Below are positions 33,744-44,900 of a DNA stretch of 58,336 nucleotides, piece by piece; the stretch's first letter is position 1, and every line of letters begins with the position of its first letter. The DNA is from Syntrophomonas sp. (GTDB lineage: Bacteria > Bacillota > Syntrophomonadia > Syntrophomonadales > Syntrophomonadaceae). Made by a program: the position numbers and the translations under genes. The notes below the pieces were generated by a model that saw only the letters and a list, made by a program, of their open reading frames with translations, did no database searches and was not told the origin of the DNA. Location of the stretch: NCBI RefSeq assembly GCF_028707975.1, contig NZ_JAQVZX010000007.1, positions 1-58,336 on the forward strand, written 5' to 3'.

Positions 33744-36455
33744 ATGCCAAATTGTTCCTGGCACAGTGCTGGCCTGGATGAAGTATTGCTATTATTGGAT
33801 ACAAATCGAAAAGAGGGATTAAGTCTGGCTGAGGTAAGCCAACGACAGAAGATTTATTCCAATTCCTTGGAAGAAGACAAAAGGCTTAATCCCTTGATTC
33901 TATTTATAAATCAATTTACAGATACCATGGTACTGGTTCTTCTAGGAGCTACAGTTATATCAGGCCTTATTGGAGCCATGGCTGATGCTATTACTATTAT
34001 GGCTATAGTGGTATTAAATGCTTCCCTGGGTTTTATCCAGGAATACCGGGCGGAACGCTCCCTGGAAGAAATAAAAAAGCTAGCATCACCATTTGCTCTG
34101 GTTTTGCGGGCAGGAAGGCGGATTAAGGTGTCCGCTTCTGAACTGGTGCCAGGTGATATTGTGTTTCTGGAAACGGGAGACAAAGTACCTGCCGACCTCC
34201 GGCTTTTGGAAAGTTTCAGCCTGGAAATAGATGAAGCGATTTTGACCGGGGAGTCCCTGCCGGTTAATAAAAACCACTCTAGCATTATCCCGGAGTCCAC
34301 TCCTCTGGCTGAAAGAAAAAATATGGCTTTTATGGGAACCGTTATAACTCGAGGCCGGGCGCGAGCAGTTATAGTCACAACCGGTATGCACACAGTAGTG
34401 GGTCAAATAGCAAAAATGATGAAGGATACGGAACGACCGCAAACACCACTGCAGATGAGGCTGGACCAACTGGGGAAAACTCTCATTGTGATTTGCTTGC
34501 TGCTTTGTACTTTAGTTACCCTCTTGGGTATTTATCGTGGTGAAAATGTAATGGTTATGCTTATGGCTGGAATTAGTCTGGCTGTCGCTGCTATTCCTGA
34601 AGGCCTTCCGGCGATTGTGACGGTGGTATTGGCTCTTGGAGTACAGAAAATGGCCCGGAGAAACGCCATAATTAGGAAGCTGCCAGCAGTTGAGACCCTG
34701 GGTTGCACTACGGTGATCTGCTCCGACAAGACTGGAACTTTAACCCAGAATCAGATGACGGTGGGAAGACTGGCCACTATAGATAGAGTAATGGAGATAA
34801 CGGGAAACGGCTATGAATCACGAGGAAGCTTCCACCACCAAGGCAATGAAGTCAACCCTCTTTCTGATATGAATAGTCGGTTAATAATGCAGGTTGCTCT
34901 AAACTGCAATAATGCAACCCTGGAAAAGATTAAGGGCAGTTATCAGATTCAAGGCGACCCGACCGAAGCTTCCTTACTGGTAATGGCAGAAAAAGCAGGT
35001 ATGACTGCGGTGTATAAGCGCCTCAAAGAAATACCCTTTGATTCCAGCAGAAAAAAGATGAGTATAGTAGTCGAAGCAGATGGAGATTATTTTGTTTTTG
35101 CCAAGGGCGCCCTGGAAGTTCTTATGCCCTCTTGTAGTCGGGTAATTAAACAGGGTCAAGCTCAGCCGCTGCTGGAGAAGGATAGGCGATACTTCTCCTG
35201 TTTACAGGAACAATGGGCAGAGGAAGCCTTAAGGATTTTAGGCTTTGCCGCCAAAAAAATAAGCGTTGGAGAAATTATTTTGGCGGATGATCTTTTGGAG
35301 TCAAACTTGACTCTATTGGGGATTTGCGGAATGAGTGACCCACCCCGCAACGGGGTGGAGAAATCTGTTGCCGCCTGCTTAAATGCTGGAATTGTACCGA
35401 TAATGATTACGGGGGATCATCCAGCTACCGCCCGTGCTATTGCGAGGAAGATAGGAATTAGTGAAAGTGATGAGGTTATCAGCGGAAGTGAATTAGAACA
35501 TTTGACTGAGCAGGATTTATACCGAAAATCCTTGACCACCCGTGTCTTTGCGCGGGTTGCTCCCGAACAGAAAAACCGCATTGTAGAAGTTTTGAAGAAA
35601 CATAGGGAAGTTGTAGCCATGACTGGTGATGGAGTAAACGATGCCCCGGCCCTGAAATCCGCTGATATTGGGATTGCCATGGGTATAAGTGGAACAGAAG
35701 TGAGCCGGGAGGCATCATCGATGATTTTAGCTGATGATGATTTTTCCACCATTATTTCGGCAGTTTATGAAGGCCGGGCTATTTATGATAACATCAGGAA
35801 GTTTATTCGCTATCTGTTAGGTTGTAATATTGGTGAGGTACTGGTCATGTTTCTAGCTTCAGTTTTGGGCATGCCTCTGCCCTTGATTCCTATTCAAATC
35901 CTCTGGGTTAATCTGGTAACCGATGGCTTGCCGGCCATGGCTTTGGGTCTTGAACCACCTGAACCGGAAATAATGAAGCGTAAACCCCGAGCAGCAGACG
36001 AAGGGATATTTGCCCGCCGTCTGGGATGGATGGTTCTTTCACGCGGCTTCTATATTAGTATCGTTACCCTCCTGGCTTTTACGATAGCTTTATTATATTC
36101 CCGTCTTAATGGAATAGATCCACTACCGCTGTCCCGCAGCATGGCTTTTACTACCCTGGTTGTAGCTCAGCTATTTTATGTATTTGAATGCCGGTCGGAA
36201 AAATACAGCGCCTTTGAACTGGGTTTTTTCAAAAACAAATTTCTGCTGTTAGCTGTATTTTGTTCCATCAGCATGCATTTGATGGTGCTTTATATACCCT
36301 GGATGCAGGGAGTCTTTAATTCCGTGGGCCTGAATTGCTGGCAATGGGCCGTGATTCTGTTGCTTACTGGATGGAAATTTATCTTAAGATTAATTCTTCA
36401 TCTATGGAAAAGGGTTTTTGCTTTCAAATGGGATTATGTTAAAATTAATGCTTAG
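33744..36455 (+). CDS. Calcium-translocating-type P-type ATPase
   Basis: ICSDKTGTLTQNQMTVG phosphorylation site, LTGESLPVNK, MTGDGVNDAPALKSADIGIAMG, AVAAIPEGLPAIVTVVLALG M4 motif. Confidence 0.93.
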   Translation: MPNCSWHSAGLDEVLLLLDTNRKEGLSLAEVSQRQKIYSNSLEEDKRLNPLILFINQFTDTMVLVLLGATVISGLIGAMADAITIMAIVVLNASLGFIQEYRAERSLEEIKKLASPFALVLRAGRRIKVSASELVPGDIVFLETGDKVPADLRLLESFSLEIDEAILTGESLPVNKNHSSIIPESTPLAERKNMAFMGTVITRGRARAVIVTTGMHTVVGQIAKMMKDTERPQTPLQMRLDQLGKTLIVICLLLCTLVTLLGIYRGENVMVMLMAGISLAVAAIPEGLPAIVTVVLALGVQKMARRNAIIRKLPAVETLGCTTVICSDKTGTLTQNQMTVGRLATIDRVMEITGNGYESRGSFHHQGNEVNPLSDMNSRLIMQVALNCNNATLEKIKGSYQIQGDPTEASLLVMAEKAGMTAVYKRLKEIPFDSSRKKMSIVVEADGDYFVFAKGALEVLMPSCSRVIKQGQAQPLLEKDRRYFSCLQEQWAEEALRILGFAAKKISVGEIILADDLLESNLTLLGICGMSDPPRNGVEKSVAACLNAGIVPIMITGDHPATARAIARKIGISESDEVISGSELEHLTEQDLYRKSLTTRVFARVAPEQKNRIVEVLKKHREVVAMTGDGVNDAPALKSADIGIAMGISGTEVSREASSMILADDDFSTIISAVYEGRAIYDNIRKFIRYLLGCNIGEVLVMFLASVLGMPLPLIPIQILWVNLVTDGLPAMALGLEPPEPEIMKRKPRAADEGIFARRLGWMVLSRGFYISIVTLLAFTIALLYSRLNGIDPLPLSRSMAFTTLVVAQLFYVFECRSEKYSAFELGFFKNKFLLLAVFCSISMHLMVLYIPWMQGVFNSVGLNCWQWAVILLLTGWKFILRLILHLWKRVFAFKWDYVKINA

Positions 36456-36462
36456 CAGAATA

Positions 36463-36479
36463 TTTTTACAGTGGAGTAA
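36463..36479 (+). repeat. Family A right-end fragment
   Basis: TTTTTACAGTGGAGTAA. Confidence 0.4.
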
Positions 36480-36506
36480 TTCGTGGCGAAAGGTTGATTT
36501 TTTACA

Positions 36507-37385
36507 ATGATAAAAAGTATGACTGGTTTTGGACATAGTCAGGTTACTAATGAGGGCTACAAGATTAGCCTGGAGATTAAGTCAGTAAATCATCGTTTTC
36601 TTGACCCGCATATAAGAATTTCCCGGCGCTATACCCTGCTCGAAGATCGTATCCGGGAAGAGCTTAAAAATTTTGTAAACCGGGGGCGACTGGATGTCAA
36701 CATAAATATCGAGAAAATAGATGATTCACTGCGTGATATCAAGCTTGACAAAGATTTGGCGATAGCTTATTATTACTACTTGAAGGATTTAGCAGAAAAA
36801 CTAAATATTTCGCAAGAAATCAGAGTTATTGACGTTTTCCGCTTGCCCGAAGTTTTTTCTCTGGAAGAGAAGGAAGAGAATTGGGAAAACCTGTGGGAGG
36901 TTCTTAAAGAGGCCATAACAATAGCTATGAAAGAACTCCTGACCATGCGGATAAATGAAGGACAAAACCTGGCCCGCGACATAATGCAAAGGAACCAGTT
37001 GATTCTTTCCCGGGTAGAAAAGTTGGAATGTAAATCTCCAGAGATAGCAGAGGAGAATATGGAAAGGCTGCGAAAACGCATAAGCGAACTCGTATCTCAG
37101 CAAATGCTTGATGAAGCCAGGATTGTTCAGGAAGCAGCTATTTTTGCTGATAAATCCAGTATCACTGAGGAAATTGTCAGGCTCAAAAGCCATAGCGATT
37201 ATCTTTCGAATTTTTTGAACAGTGATGATCCCATCGGTCGAAAAGCTGATTTTTTGGTTCAGGAAATGTTCCGGGAAATTAATACCATTGCGTCCAAAGC
37301 AAATGACCTGGAAATGAGCCAAATAGTGGTCGAGGTCAAAGCCGAACTGGAAAAAATCAGAGAACAGTTGCAGAATATTGAATAA
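36507..37385 (+). CDS. yicC: YicC family endoribonuclease-like protein
   Basis: IKSMTGFGHSQVTNEGYKISLEIKSVNHRFLD; C-terminal GRKADFLVQEMFREINTIASKANDLEMSQIVVEVKAELEKIREQLQNIE. Confidence 0.94.
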   Translation: MIKSMTGFGHSQVTNEGYKISLEIKSVNHRFLDPHIRISRRYTLLEDRIREELKNFVNRGRLDVNINIEKIDDSLRDIKLDKDLAIAYYYYLKDLAEKLNISQEIRVIDVFRLPEVFSLEEKEENWENLWEVLKEAITIAMKELLTMRINEGQNLARDIMQRNQLILSRVEKLECKSPEIAEENMERLRKRISELVSQQMLDEARIVQEAAIFADKSSITEEIVRLKSHSDYLSNFLNSDDPIGRKADFLVQEMFREINTIASKANDLEMSQIVVEVKAELEKIREQLQNIE

Positions 37386-37417
37386 CAGGAGGTGGATCCG
37401 GTTAATCCGGGATAGTT

Positions 37418-37678
37418 ATGGACATAAAATTAGTAAATATTGGCTTTGGAAATATTGTGGCTGCTAATAGGATAGTAGCTATAGTAAGCCCTGAATCAGC
37501 CCCAATAAAAAGGATTATCCAGGAAGCAAGGGAAAAAGGAATTTTGATTGATGCCACTTATGGCCGCAGAACCAGAGCAGTTATTATAGCAGACAGTGCA
37601 CATGTTATTTTATCTGCGGTTCAACCGGAAACTGTTGCTAATCGTCTTTCATCCAAGGACGTGAATGAAGAGTCTTAA
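37418..37678 (+). CDS. remA: RemA-like regulator (DUF370)
   Basis: [72 protein letters not shown]. Confidence 0.95.
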
Positions 37679-37701
37679 TTTTCACTGGAAGTGTAATAAA
37701 A

Positions 37702-38289
37702 ATGAATAAAAAAGGTATTTTATTTGTAATATCAGGTCCTTCAGGTGTGGGAAAGGGAACTCTTAAAAAGGCTTTACTGGACCAAACCAAGGACCTGAAT
37801 CTATCAATATCGGCAACTACTCGCCCGGCGAGAACTGGAGAAGTTAACGGCCAACATTATTTTTTTATTGATCAGGCCAGATTTCGGGAGATGATTGAGC
37901 AGGATGCCTTTCTAGAATGGGCTCAGGTATATTCCAATATGTATGGAACTCCGCGGGATTTTGTATTAAATCATCTACACCAAGGCCGAGATGTTCTCTT
38001 AGAGATTGACATTCAAGGAGCTCTACAGGTTAAGGAGAAGATGCCATCAGGAGTTTTTATATTTATCTACCCGCCCAACCTGGAAGAACTAGCTTATCGC
38101 CTGCTTTCACGGGGACAAGATTCCCAGGATAGCATAGAAGCACGCCTGGCTGCCTGCGAGAATGAATTAAAGCATATCGATTATTATGATTATCTTGTGG
38201 TTAATGATAAAATTGACCGCGCTCTCCAAAAAGTTACTGCGATTATTATTGCTGAAAGGTGTAAAATAAATAATTTGAATATGGGGTGA
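37702..38289 (+). CDS. gmk: Guanylate kinase
   Basis: ISGPSGVGKGTLKKAL; SISATTRPARTGEVNGQHYFF. Confidence 0.96.
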   Translation: MNKKGILFVISGPSGVGKGTLKKALLDQTKDLNLSISATTRPARTGEVNGQHYFFIDQARFREMIEQDAFLEWAQVYSNMYGTPRDFVLNHLHQGRDVLLEIDIQGALQVKEKMPSGVFIFIYPPNLEELAYRLLSRGQDSQDSIEARLAACENELKHIDYYDYLVVNDKIDRALQKVTAIIIAERCKINNLNMG

Positions 38290-38295
38290 TAATGG

Positions 38296-38511
38296 GTGAT
38301 TCCATCTTCCACCAGAGAATTACTCAACATAGCTAATAGTAAATATGCAGTGGTAGTTGCGGTTGCCAAAAGAGCCAGATCTCTTTCCGCGAAGTGTAAA
38401 AATGATGAAAACTACCGCCTTTCTACGATGGTAACCCGGGCTTTGGATGATGTCGTGAATGGTAGAGTAATAATTGTGCCATCAAAAAACGACGGTTCCA
38501 AGGAGGTATAG
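38296..38511 (+). CDS. rpoZ: DNA-directed RNA polymerase subunit omega
   Basis: Small ORF between gmk and coaBC; SKYAVVVAVAKRARSL...VTRALDDVVNGRV. Confidence 0.88.
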   Translation: MIPSSTRELLNIANSKYAVVVAVAKRARSLSAKCKNDENYRLSTMVTRALDDVVNGRVIIVPSKNDGSKEV

Positions 38512-38513
38512 TT

Positions 38514-39710
38514 ATGGTAAAGACAGTTGGACTGGGGATAACTGGCGGTATAGCGGTATACAAGCTGGCAGAATTGGTAAGCCTGCTCAAGAAAGAAAAT
38601 ATCGATGTTATCGTAATGATGACCGAATCAGCAAGTAAATTTGTAACACCCCTAACTTTTAAGACCCTGTCTGGGCGAGAAGTAATTACCAGCCTATGGC
38701 AGGATAGCCAGGAGTGGAAAGTCCAGCATATTGGAATAGCAGAAGAATTGGACTTGCTGGTAATTGCTCCGGCAACAGCCAACTTTATAGCCAAAATGGC
38801 CCATGGCCTGGCTGATGATTTGCTTTCAACTGTAGTTCTGGCCAACACTGCTCCGGTATTAGTTGTTCCTGCCATGAACAGCAATATGTTTATCAACCCG
38901 GTAGTACAGGATAATCTGAAAAAATTGCATGACTATGGCTTCAGCGTGATGCAACCGGGTACTGGGCAACTAGCTTGTGGTAGCAGTGGTCCGGGAAGGC
39001 TTCCAGCAGCCCCGGAAATTCTGGCTGAAATCAAGCGAATGTTGTTTCCCAAAAAAGATTTATTGGGAAAGCGTTTGATGGTTAATGCCGGAACAACCTG
39101 TGAGGATATTGATCCAGTCAGGTTTATTGCTAATAGGGGTACTGGGAAAATGGGCTATTGTATAGCGCGGGAAGCAGTATCAAGGGGCGCTGAAGTTGTT
39201 TTGGTAAGTGGAAAATCTCATCTGGAGCCCCCGGCTGGAGTTGAGATGGTTTCAGTCTGGGGAGCGGAAGAGATGTGTGCAGCGATGCTGAAATATCAGG
39301 CGGCATGTGACATAATAATTGGTGCGGCAGCAGTAGGCGACTTTAAAATTGCCCAGGTAGCCGACCAAAAGCTTAAGAAAACAGAACAACACACCGAAAA
39401 ACTGGTATTAGAGCTGATAGGGACTCCCGATATTTTGAAGGAACTAGGCAAGAACAAGCTGGATCATCAGATTATGGTAGGATTTGCAGCAGAAACAGAG
39501 AATGTACTGGAGAATGCCCGTAAGAAATTGGAGAGCAAGAAGCTGGACATCATTGTGGCCAATGATGTCACCATGGAGGGAGCCGGTTTTGCTACGGACA
39601 CCAATATCGTTACTATCATAAGTAATGATGGACGGGTTTCTTCCCTGCCCAAAATGAGTAAAGAGGAAGTAGCTGGGGCCATACTGGATGAAGTAGTAAA
39701 ATTAATTTAG
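38514..39710 (+). CDS. coaBC: Phosphopantothenoylcysteine decarboxylase / phosphopantothenate--cysteine ligase
   Basis: GITGGIAVYKLAELVSLLKK; PAMNSNMF; NAGTTCEDIDPVRFIANRGTGKMG. Confidence 0.95.
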   Translation: MVKTVGLGITGGIAVYKLAELVSLLKKENIDVIVMMTESASKFVTPLTFKTLSGREVITSLWQDSQEWKVQHIGIAEELDLLVIAPATANFIAKMAHGLADDLLSTVVLANTAPVLVVPAMNSNMFINPVVQDNLKKLHDYGFSVMQPGTGQLACGSSGPGRLPAAPEILAEIKRMLFPKKDLLGKRLMVNAGTTCEDIDPVRFIANRGTGKMGYCIAREAVSRGAEVVLVSGKSHLEPPAGVEMVSVWGAEEMCAAMLKYQAACDIIIGAAAVGDFKIAQVADQKLKKTEQHTEKLVLELIGTPDILKELGKNKLDHQIMVGFAAETENVLENARKKLESKKLDIIVANDVTMEGAGFATDTNIVTIISNDGRVSSLPKMSKEEVAGAILDEVVKLI

Positions 39711-39737
39711 AATACATGACTTAAGGAGATGATTAAT

Positions 39738-40928
39738 TTGACAAGAACGCTATTTACTTCTGAGTCGGTTACCGAAGGGCATCCGGATAAAGTGGCAGAC
39801 CAGATTTCCGATGCAGTATTAGATGCTATTATGGCTCTTGATCCCTATGGGCGTGTTGCGGCTGAGACCATGGTTACCACCGGCCTGGTTCTGGTGGCCG
39901 GTGAGATTACCACCAACTGCTATGTGGATATTCCGCGCCTGGTTCGCAGCACTATCGAGGATATCGGGTATACCCGGGCTAAATATGGTTTCGATGCGGA
40001 GACCTGTGCAGTTCTAACCTCCCTTGATGAGCAGTCCAGCGATATTGCTATGGGTGTAGATCGGGCCTTTGAGGCTAAAAAAGGTGAAATGAGCGATGAA
40101 GAACTGGATGCTATTGGGGCTGGAGACCAGGGTATGATGTTCGGCTATGCCAGTAATGAAACTGCTGTTCTTATGCCCATGCCTATCTATCTGGCCAGCA
40201 AGATGGCTGAACGACTGGCCAAAGTTCGCAAGGAAGGGATTCTTCCCTATTTGAGACCAGATGGAAAGACTCAGGTTACGGTAGAGTACGAAGACGACAA
40301 ACCGCTAAGGGTCAATACAGTAGTGGTTTCGGCGCAACACCATCCCGAAGTATCCAGTGCTACCATCGAAAAAGACATAATTGAAAATGTTATTAAAGTG
40401 GTTGTTCCGCCCGAAATGATTGATGCCAATACGCTTTTTTATGTCAATCCCACCGGGCGTTTTGTAATCGGAGGTCCCCAGGGTGACAGTGGCTTAACCG
40501 GAAGAAAGATAATAGTGGATACATATGGCGGCATGGCCCGGCATGGTGGTGGTGCTTTTTCCGGCAAGGACCCGACCAAAGTTGACCGTTCCGCTTCATA
40601 CATGTTAAGATATGTGGCTAAGAATATTGTTGCTGCCGGGTTGGCAGAGCGTTGCGAAATTCAAGTTGCCTATGCCATTGGGGTGGCCAACCCTCTGTCC
40701 ATAAATGTGAATTGCTTTGGAACTGGCAAAATAAGCGATGATAAGATAATAGAGCTAATAAAGAAGAATTTTGATTTGCGACCAGCTGCTATAATCAGGG
40801 ACTTGAATCTAAGGAGACCAATTTATCGGAAAACTGCGGCTTACGGTCATTTTGGCCGGGAAGATGCAGACTTCACCTGGGAGAGAATAGACAAGGCAGA
40901 AACCCTCCGGGAGCAGTCCGGTTTGTAA
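39738..40928 (+). CDS. metK: S-adenosylmethionine synthetase
   Basis: [56 protein letters not shown] track 39729; TTG 39738 has better RBS spacing. Confidence 0.97.
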   Translation: MTRTLFTSESVTEGHPDKVADQISDAVLDAIMALDPYGRVAAETMVTTGLVLVAGEITTNCYVDIPRLVRSTIEDIGYTRAKYGFDAETCAVLTSLDEQSSDIAMGVDRAFEAKKGEMSDEELDAIGAGDQGMMFGYASNETAVLMPMPIYLASKMAERLAKVRKEGILPYLRPDGKTQVTVEYEDDKPLRVNTVVVSAQHHPEVSSATIEKDIIENVIKVVVPPEMIDANTLFYVNPTGRFVIGGPQGDSGLTGRKIIVDTYGGMARHGGGAFSGKDPTKVDRSASYMLRYVAKNIVAAGLAERCEIQVAYAIGVANPLSINVNCFGTGKISDDKIIELIKKNFDLRPAAIIRDLNLRRPIYRKTAAYGHFGREDADFTWERIDKAETLREQSGL

Positions 40929-40978
40929 GAGCTTTAAGCCGGTTCTATTACCCAATGAGAATCATGAACAGCTGGAAG

Positions 40979-41012
40979 ATTAAGGCGGGCTATCCCGCCT
41001 TAATTTGATTAG
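40979..41012 (+). terminator. Intrinsic terminator-like hairpin after metK
   Basis: ATTAAGGCGGG (40979-40989) CTAT CCCGCCTTAAT (40994-41004) TTGATT. Confidence 0.65.
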
Positions 41013-41039
41013 TACCAGCTTTAAAGGAGAGCTTTAATT

Positions 41040-43448
41040 ATGCTCCGAGTAAGGGTCTTGATAAACCTCCCGGCAATTAGCCTGGATCACTCTTATACCT
41101 ATATGGTACCCCAACCATTGAGAGAAGATATAGAGGTGGGGAAAAGAGTACTGGTGGAGCTGGGAAATAGAAAAGTGGAAGCTTTCGTCAGCGAAATCCT
41201 GGGTGAGGAAGAAAGCTCCGTCAATGATGTTACTACAATAAAACCAGTGCTAAAAGTACTTGACCGGGAAGCGATTTTTGACCATAATCTTTTTTTGCTG
41301 GCGGAGTGGATGGCAGAAAGCTATCTTTGCCCGATAAGCCTGGTATTGAAGTTGATGACCCCCCGCCTATTACGCAAGAAAAAGGGAGTCATAGTCACCC
41401 CGGCGTTAAAGCGCGAAGAAATAGAGCTATGGAGTTCCCGACTGATGGCCCAAAGGGAAAGTGATTTCCTGGATTTATTGCTTAAGCGGGGAAATTTGTC
41501 TCTCTATGAAGCTAAAAAATATTTAAGTAATGAAGAGATTAAAGCCTTGGTGGATGAGAATGTAATTAAACTCTCCGGTCATTATTCGGCACAGAGAGTA
41601 GAGAAAATTGGCTATGTTTATGTCCTAAAAGATTTTGATTTGGAGCAGGATTTGCCTTTACTGGAGAAAGCAGCACCCAGGCAGGCCGAAGCTGTCCGGA
41701 TAATTGCTAAAGAGCAAGAAGTTGATTGTATTTTACTGGAGCAATTAATCCCTGCTCGCAGCATAAAATCCTTGCTGGAGAAGAGTTTTATTGAAAGGCA
41801 AAAAAAGAAATCCATTCTAAGCGATAGAATCCTGCAGCTAAACCGGGAACAAGAGACAGCCTATAGAAGTATAAAAAAAGCCTTAATTAATGATAGTGGA
41901 GAAGAATTTCTACTTTTTGGGGTAACCGGAAGTGGTAAGACGGAAATATATATACGCAGTGTGGAAAAGGCGATTCAGCAGGGGAGAACAGCCATAGTAC
42001 TGGTTCCGGAGATAGCCCTGACCCGGCATTTGCTGGCTGATTTTTCTTCACGCATCAAGAATATGGCCGTGATGCATAGTGCCATGGCCGATGGAGAAAG
42101 GCATGCTGAATGGAAAAGAATTCGCCAGGGAGAGGTTGATTTGGTTTTAGGAACCAGGTCGGCGATTTTTGCTCCTCTGCACCGGCTGGGTCTGATTATT
42201 ATCGATGAAGAGCAAGAGAGCAGCTATAAGCAGGAGGATACTCCCAAATACCGTGTTCATGAGGTGGCGCGGAAGCGGGCGGAATTGGATAGAGCCGTTC
42301 TGCTGATGGGCAGCGCTACGCCTTCCCTGGACACACTATACCGAGCGGTAAAAGGGGAAATGAAACTGCTCAGTTTGAAGCAGAGAGTTGCTGAGGCTAG
42401 AATGCCCATCATTCGGGTAGAAAATATGAAGGCAGCAGCTTTATCCCGGCAAAGCCGGGTGATATCACCTTTCTTGTCGGAAAAGCTTGCCACGACCCTG
42501 CAGCGAGGAGAGCAGAGCATCCTTTTTATTAATCGCCGGGGCTATTCACCCTTAAGCCTGTGCCGGAGTTGTGGTAATATCTTATTATGCCCCTCCTGTT
42601 CGGTAGGTTTGACCTACCACCAGGATACAGCTAAAAACCTGTGTCATTATTGCAATTATCAGGCCAGTCCGCCAGTGAACTGTCCATTTTGTGGAAGCCG
42701 CCACATGAGTTATCTGGGCCTGGGAACGCAAAGAGTGGAAGAAGAAAGCCAAAAACTTTTCCCCACCGCCCGTATTCAGCGTCTAGATATGGATAGCAGC
42801 AGAAGAGTGGGCTTCCAGGAAAGTATTTTAGAAAGAATGGAAAAAAGAGAAATCGATATTCTGATTGGTACCCAGATGGTGGCCAAAGGCTTGAACTTTC
42901 CCCATGTATCCCTGGTAGGGATAGTTGATGCCGATAGCATGTTGAATCTACCTGATTTTCGTGCTGCTGAAAGGTGTATTCAACTCTTGCTCCAGGTTGC
43001 AGGCCGCTCCGGTCGCGGCAGTTTACCCGGAGAAGTGATAATACAAACCTTTAATCCTGCTAATCCCTTGTTTTCGATACTACAGAATCAAGACTATCTA
43101 GCCTTTTTCTACCAGGAAATCAAACAGCGTCGTTTATTGAATTATCCCCCCTTTACTCAGCTTTTAAGGATAGTGTGTTCGGCCGAAAGCCCGGAAATGG
43201 CTCAGATGGTGGCAGATGTTTTAAGTAGAGAAATTAATGATATAATTGATGCCAAAGAGGAAGACATTGAAATATTGGGACCAGCACCTTGCCCATTGCT
43301 GAAAATACGCAACCGCTATCGCTGGCAATTAACCCTGAAATGCGAAAATATGTTATTATTGAAAAGCATTGCTCGCTATATAATAGATTATAAGGATTTC
43401 AAAAACACCCAGGTTGAATGGGACTTGAATCCAGTCATGACCATGTGA
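41040..43448 (+). CDS. priA: Primosomal protein N' (replication restart helicase PriA)
   Basis: LLFGVTGSGKTEIYI; IIIDEEQESSYKQEDTPKY; zinc-binding Cys clusters CRSCGNILLCPSCSVGLTYH / CHYCNY / CPFCGS; IGTQMVAKGLNFP. Confidence 0.96.
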   Translation: MLRVRVLINLPAISLDHSYTYMVPQPLREDIEVGKRVLVELGNRKVEAFVSEILGEEESSVNDVTTIKPVLKVLDREAIFDHNLFLLAEWMAESYLCPISLVLKLMTPRLLRKKKGVIVTPALKREEIELWSSRLMAQRESDFLDLLLKRGNLSLYEAKKYLSNEEIKALVDENVIKLSGHYSAQRVEKIGYVYVLKDFDLEQDLPLLEKAAPRQAEAVRIIAKEQEVDCILLEQLIPARSIKSLLEKSFIERQKKKSILSDRILQLNREQETAYRSIKKALINDSGEEFLLFGVTGSGKTEIYIRSVEKAIQQGRTAIVLVPEIALTRHLLADFSSRIKNMAVMHSAMADGERHAEWKRIRQGEVDLVLGTRSAIFAPLHRLGLIIIDEEQESSYKQEDTPKYRVHEVARKRAELDRAVLLMGSATPSLDTLYRAVKGEMKLLSLKQRVAEARMPIIRVENMKAAALSRQSRVISPFLSEKLATTLQRGEQSILFINRRGYSPLSLCRSCGNILLCPSCSVGLTYHQDTAKNLCHYCNYQASPPVNCPFCGSRHMSYLGLGTQRVEEESQKLFPTARIQRLDMDSSRRVGFQESILERMEKREIDILIGTQMVAKGLNFPHVSLVGIVDADSMLNLPDFRAAERCIQLLLQVAGRSGRGSLPGEVIIQTFNPANPLFSILQNQDYLAFFYQEIKQRRLLNYPPFTQLLRIVCSAESPEMAQMVADVLSREINDIIDAKEEDIEILGPAPCPLLKIRNRYRWQLTLKCENMLLLKSIARYIIDYKDFKNTQVEWDLNPVMTM

Positions 43449-43459
43449 GGAGGATGGCA

Positions 43460-43912
43460 ATGTCGGTTTACCAGGTTCTAACCGTACCCAATGAGATCTT
43501 GCGCGGCAAAGCCTTGCCGGTAAAGGAGATAAATGCCGGGGTCTTAAGGGTACTGGATAACATGCGCGATACTATGTATGCCGCTGACGGAGTAGGTCTT
43601 GCTGCACCACAGATAGGGATATCCAAGCGTATCATTGTAGTGGATATAGGAGACAATTTACTTGAGCTAATTAATCCGGAAATATTAATGCAAGAGGACA
43701 GTCAACTGGGCTCAGAAGGATGTTTGAGCGTTCCCGGGATTGTCGGAAGAGTAAACCGGGCTAAAAAGGTTCAAGTCAAAGGACTGGATAGGAATGGACA
43801 GGAGCTTAATCTTGAAGCAGTAGATTTGTTAGCCAAAGTATTGCAACATGAAATAGACCACCTTGAAGGGGTCTTATTTATAGACAAGGCGACTGAGACC
43901 AGAACGGAATAA
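43460..43912 (+). CDS. def: Peptide deformylase
   Basis: GVGLAAPQIG; EGCLSVPGI; LQHEIDHLEGVLF. ORF track 43418. Confidence 0.96.
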   Translation: MSVYQVLTVPNEILRGKALPVKEINAGVLRVLDNMRDTMYAADGVGLAAPQIGISKRIIVVDIGDNLLELINPEILMQEDSQLGSEGCLSVPGIVGRVNRAKKVQVKGLDRNGQELNLEAVDLLAKVLQHEIDHLEGVLFIDKATETRTE

Positions 43913-43951
43913 CCATAATCATAGGGTTAGAAATCAGGTGATATATTAATT

Positions 43952-44896
43952 ATGAGAATCGTTTTTATGGGCACCTCCCATTTTGCCCTACCCTCCTTGA
44001 AAGCTTTAATTGCATCCGAACATGAGATAGCCGGGGTAGTAAGCCAACCGGATAAACCACGGGGGCGGGGCCGCAAAGTTGCACCTACTCCAGTTAAGGA
44101 AATAGCAGATCTAAATGAACTGGAGTTGTACCAGACCCTTAATATAAAAACTCAGGATTCCATTGTACGAATTAAGCTGTGGAAACCCGAATTGATTGTA
44201 GTAGTTTCCTATGGCCAGATTATACCTCTGCCTATTCTGGAGTATCCCCGCTATGGCTGCATCAATGTACATGCCTCTCTCTTACCCCGTTATCGGGGAG
44301 CAGCACCAGTACAAAGGGCCTTGATGGATGGAGAGAAGAATAGCGGTGTGAGCATTATGTATATGGATGAGGGTTTGGATACCGGGGATATTATTATGCA
44401 AAAAGCAATAGCCGTAGATGATAATATCAATCACGGAGAACTGGAAAAAATCCTGGCGGAAAAAGGAGCTGATTTGCTGTTGCAGGTGGTAAATCGCCTG
44501 GCGCAAGAAGGAAAAGTACCACGGGTGGTTCAGGATGATAACCAGGCCAATTATGCTGCCCGAATTAGCAAAGAAGATGAGATAATTAACTGGTCCGAAT
44601 CAGCCAGCGCCATTCATAATCGTATAAGAGCATTAAATCCAGAACCGGGGGCATATTCTTATATTAATGGAACAAAAGTTAAAATATTTGCCAGTAAGGT
44701 GAGAAGTGAAGCAGGAAGTGGGGTGATTGCAGAAGTTATTGAGGTTGATAAAAGCACTTTTAAGGTGCAAACTGGCGAAGGTATTTTAGAAGTATTGGAA
44801 ATTCAAAAAGAAGGCAAAAAGAGAATGCCTACTTCCGAATTTTTAAAAGGTTTTACACTGCACCCCGGGGTCTTGTTGGGATCGAAGGAGGGGTAG
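43952..44896 (+). CDS. fmt: Methionyl-tRNA formyltransferase
   Basis: RIVFMGTSHFALPSL; GCINVHASLLPRYRGAAPVQRALMDGEKNSGVSIMYMDEGLDTGDI. Confidence 0.96.
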   Translation: MRIVFMGTSHFALPSLKALIASEHEIAGVVSQPDKPRGRGRKVAPTPVKEIADLNELELYQTLNIKTQDSIVRIKLWKPELIVVVSYGQIIPLPILEYPRYGCINVHASLLPRYRGAAPVQRALMDGEKNSGVSIMYMDEGLDTGDIIMQKAIAVDDNINHGELEKILAEKGADLLLQVVNRLAQEGKVPRVVQDDNQANYAARISKEDEIINWSESASAIHNRIRALNPEPGAYSYINGTKVKIFASKVRSEAGSGVIAEVIEVDKSTFKVQTGEGILEVLEIQKEGKKRMPTSEFLKGFTLHPGVLLGSKEG

Positions 44897-44900
44897 GGCG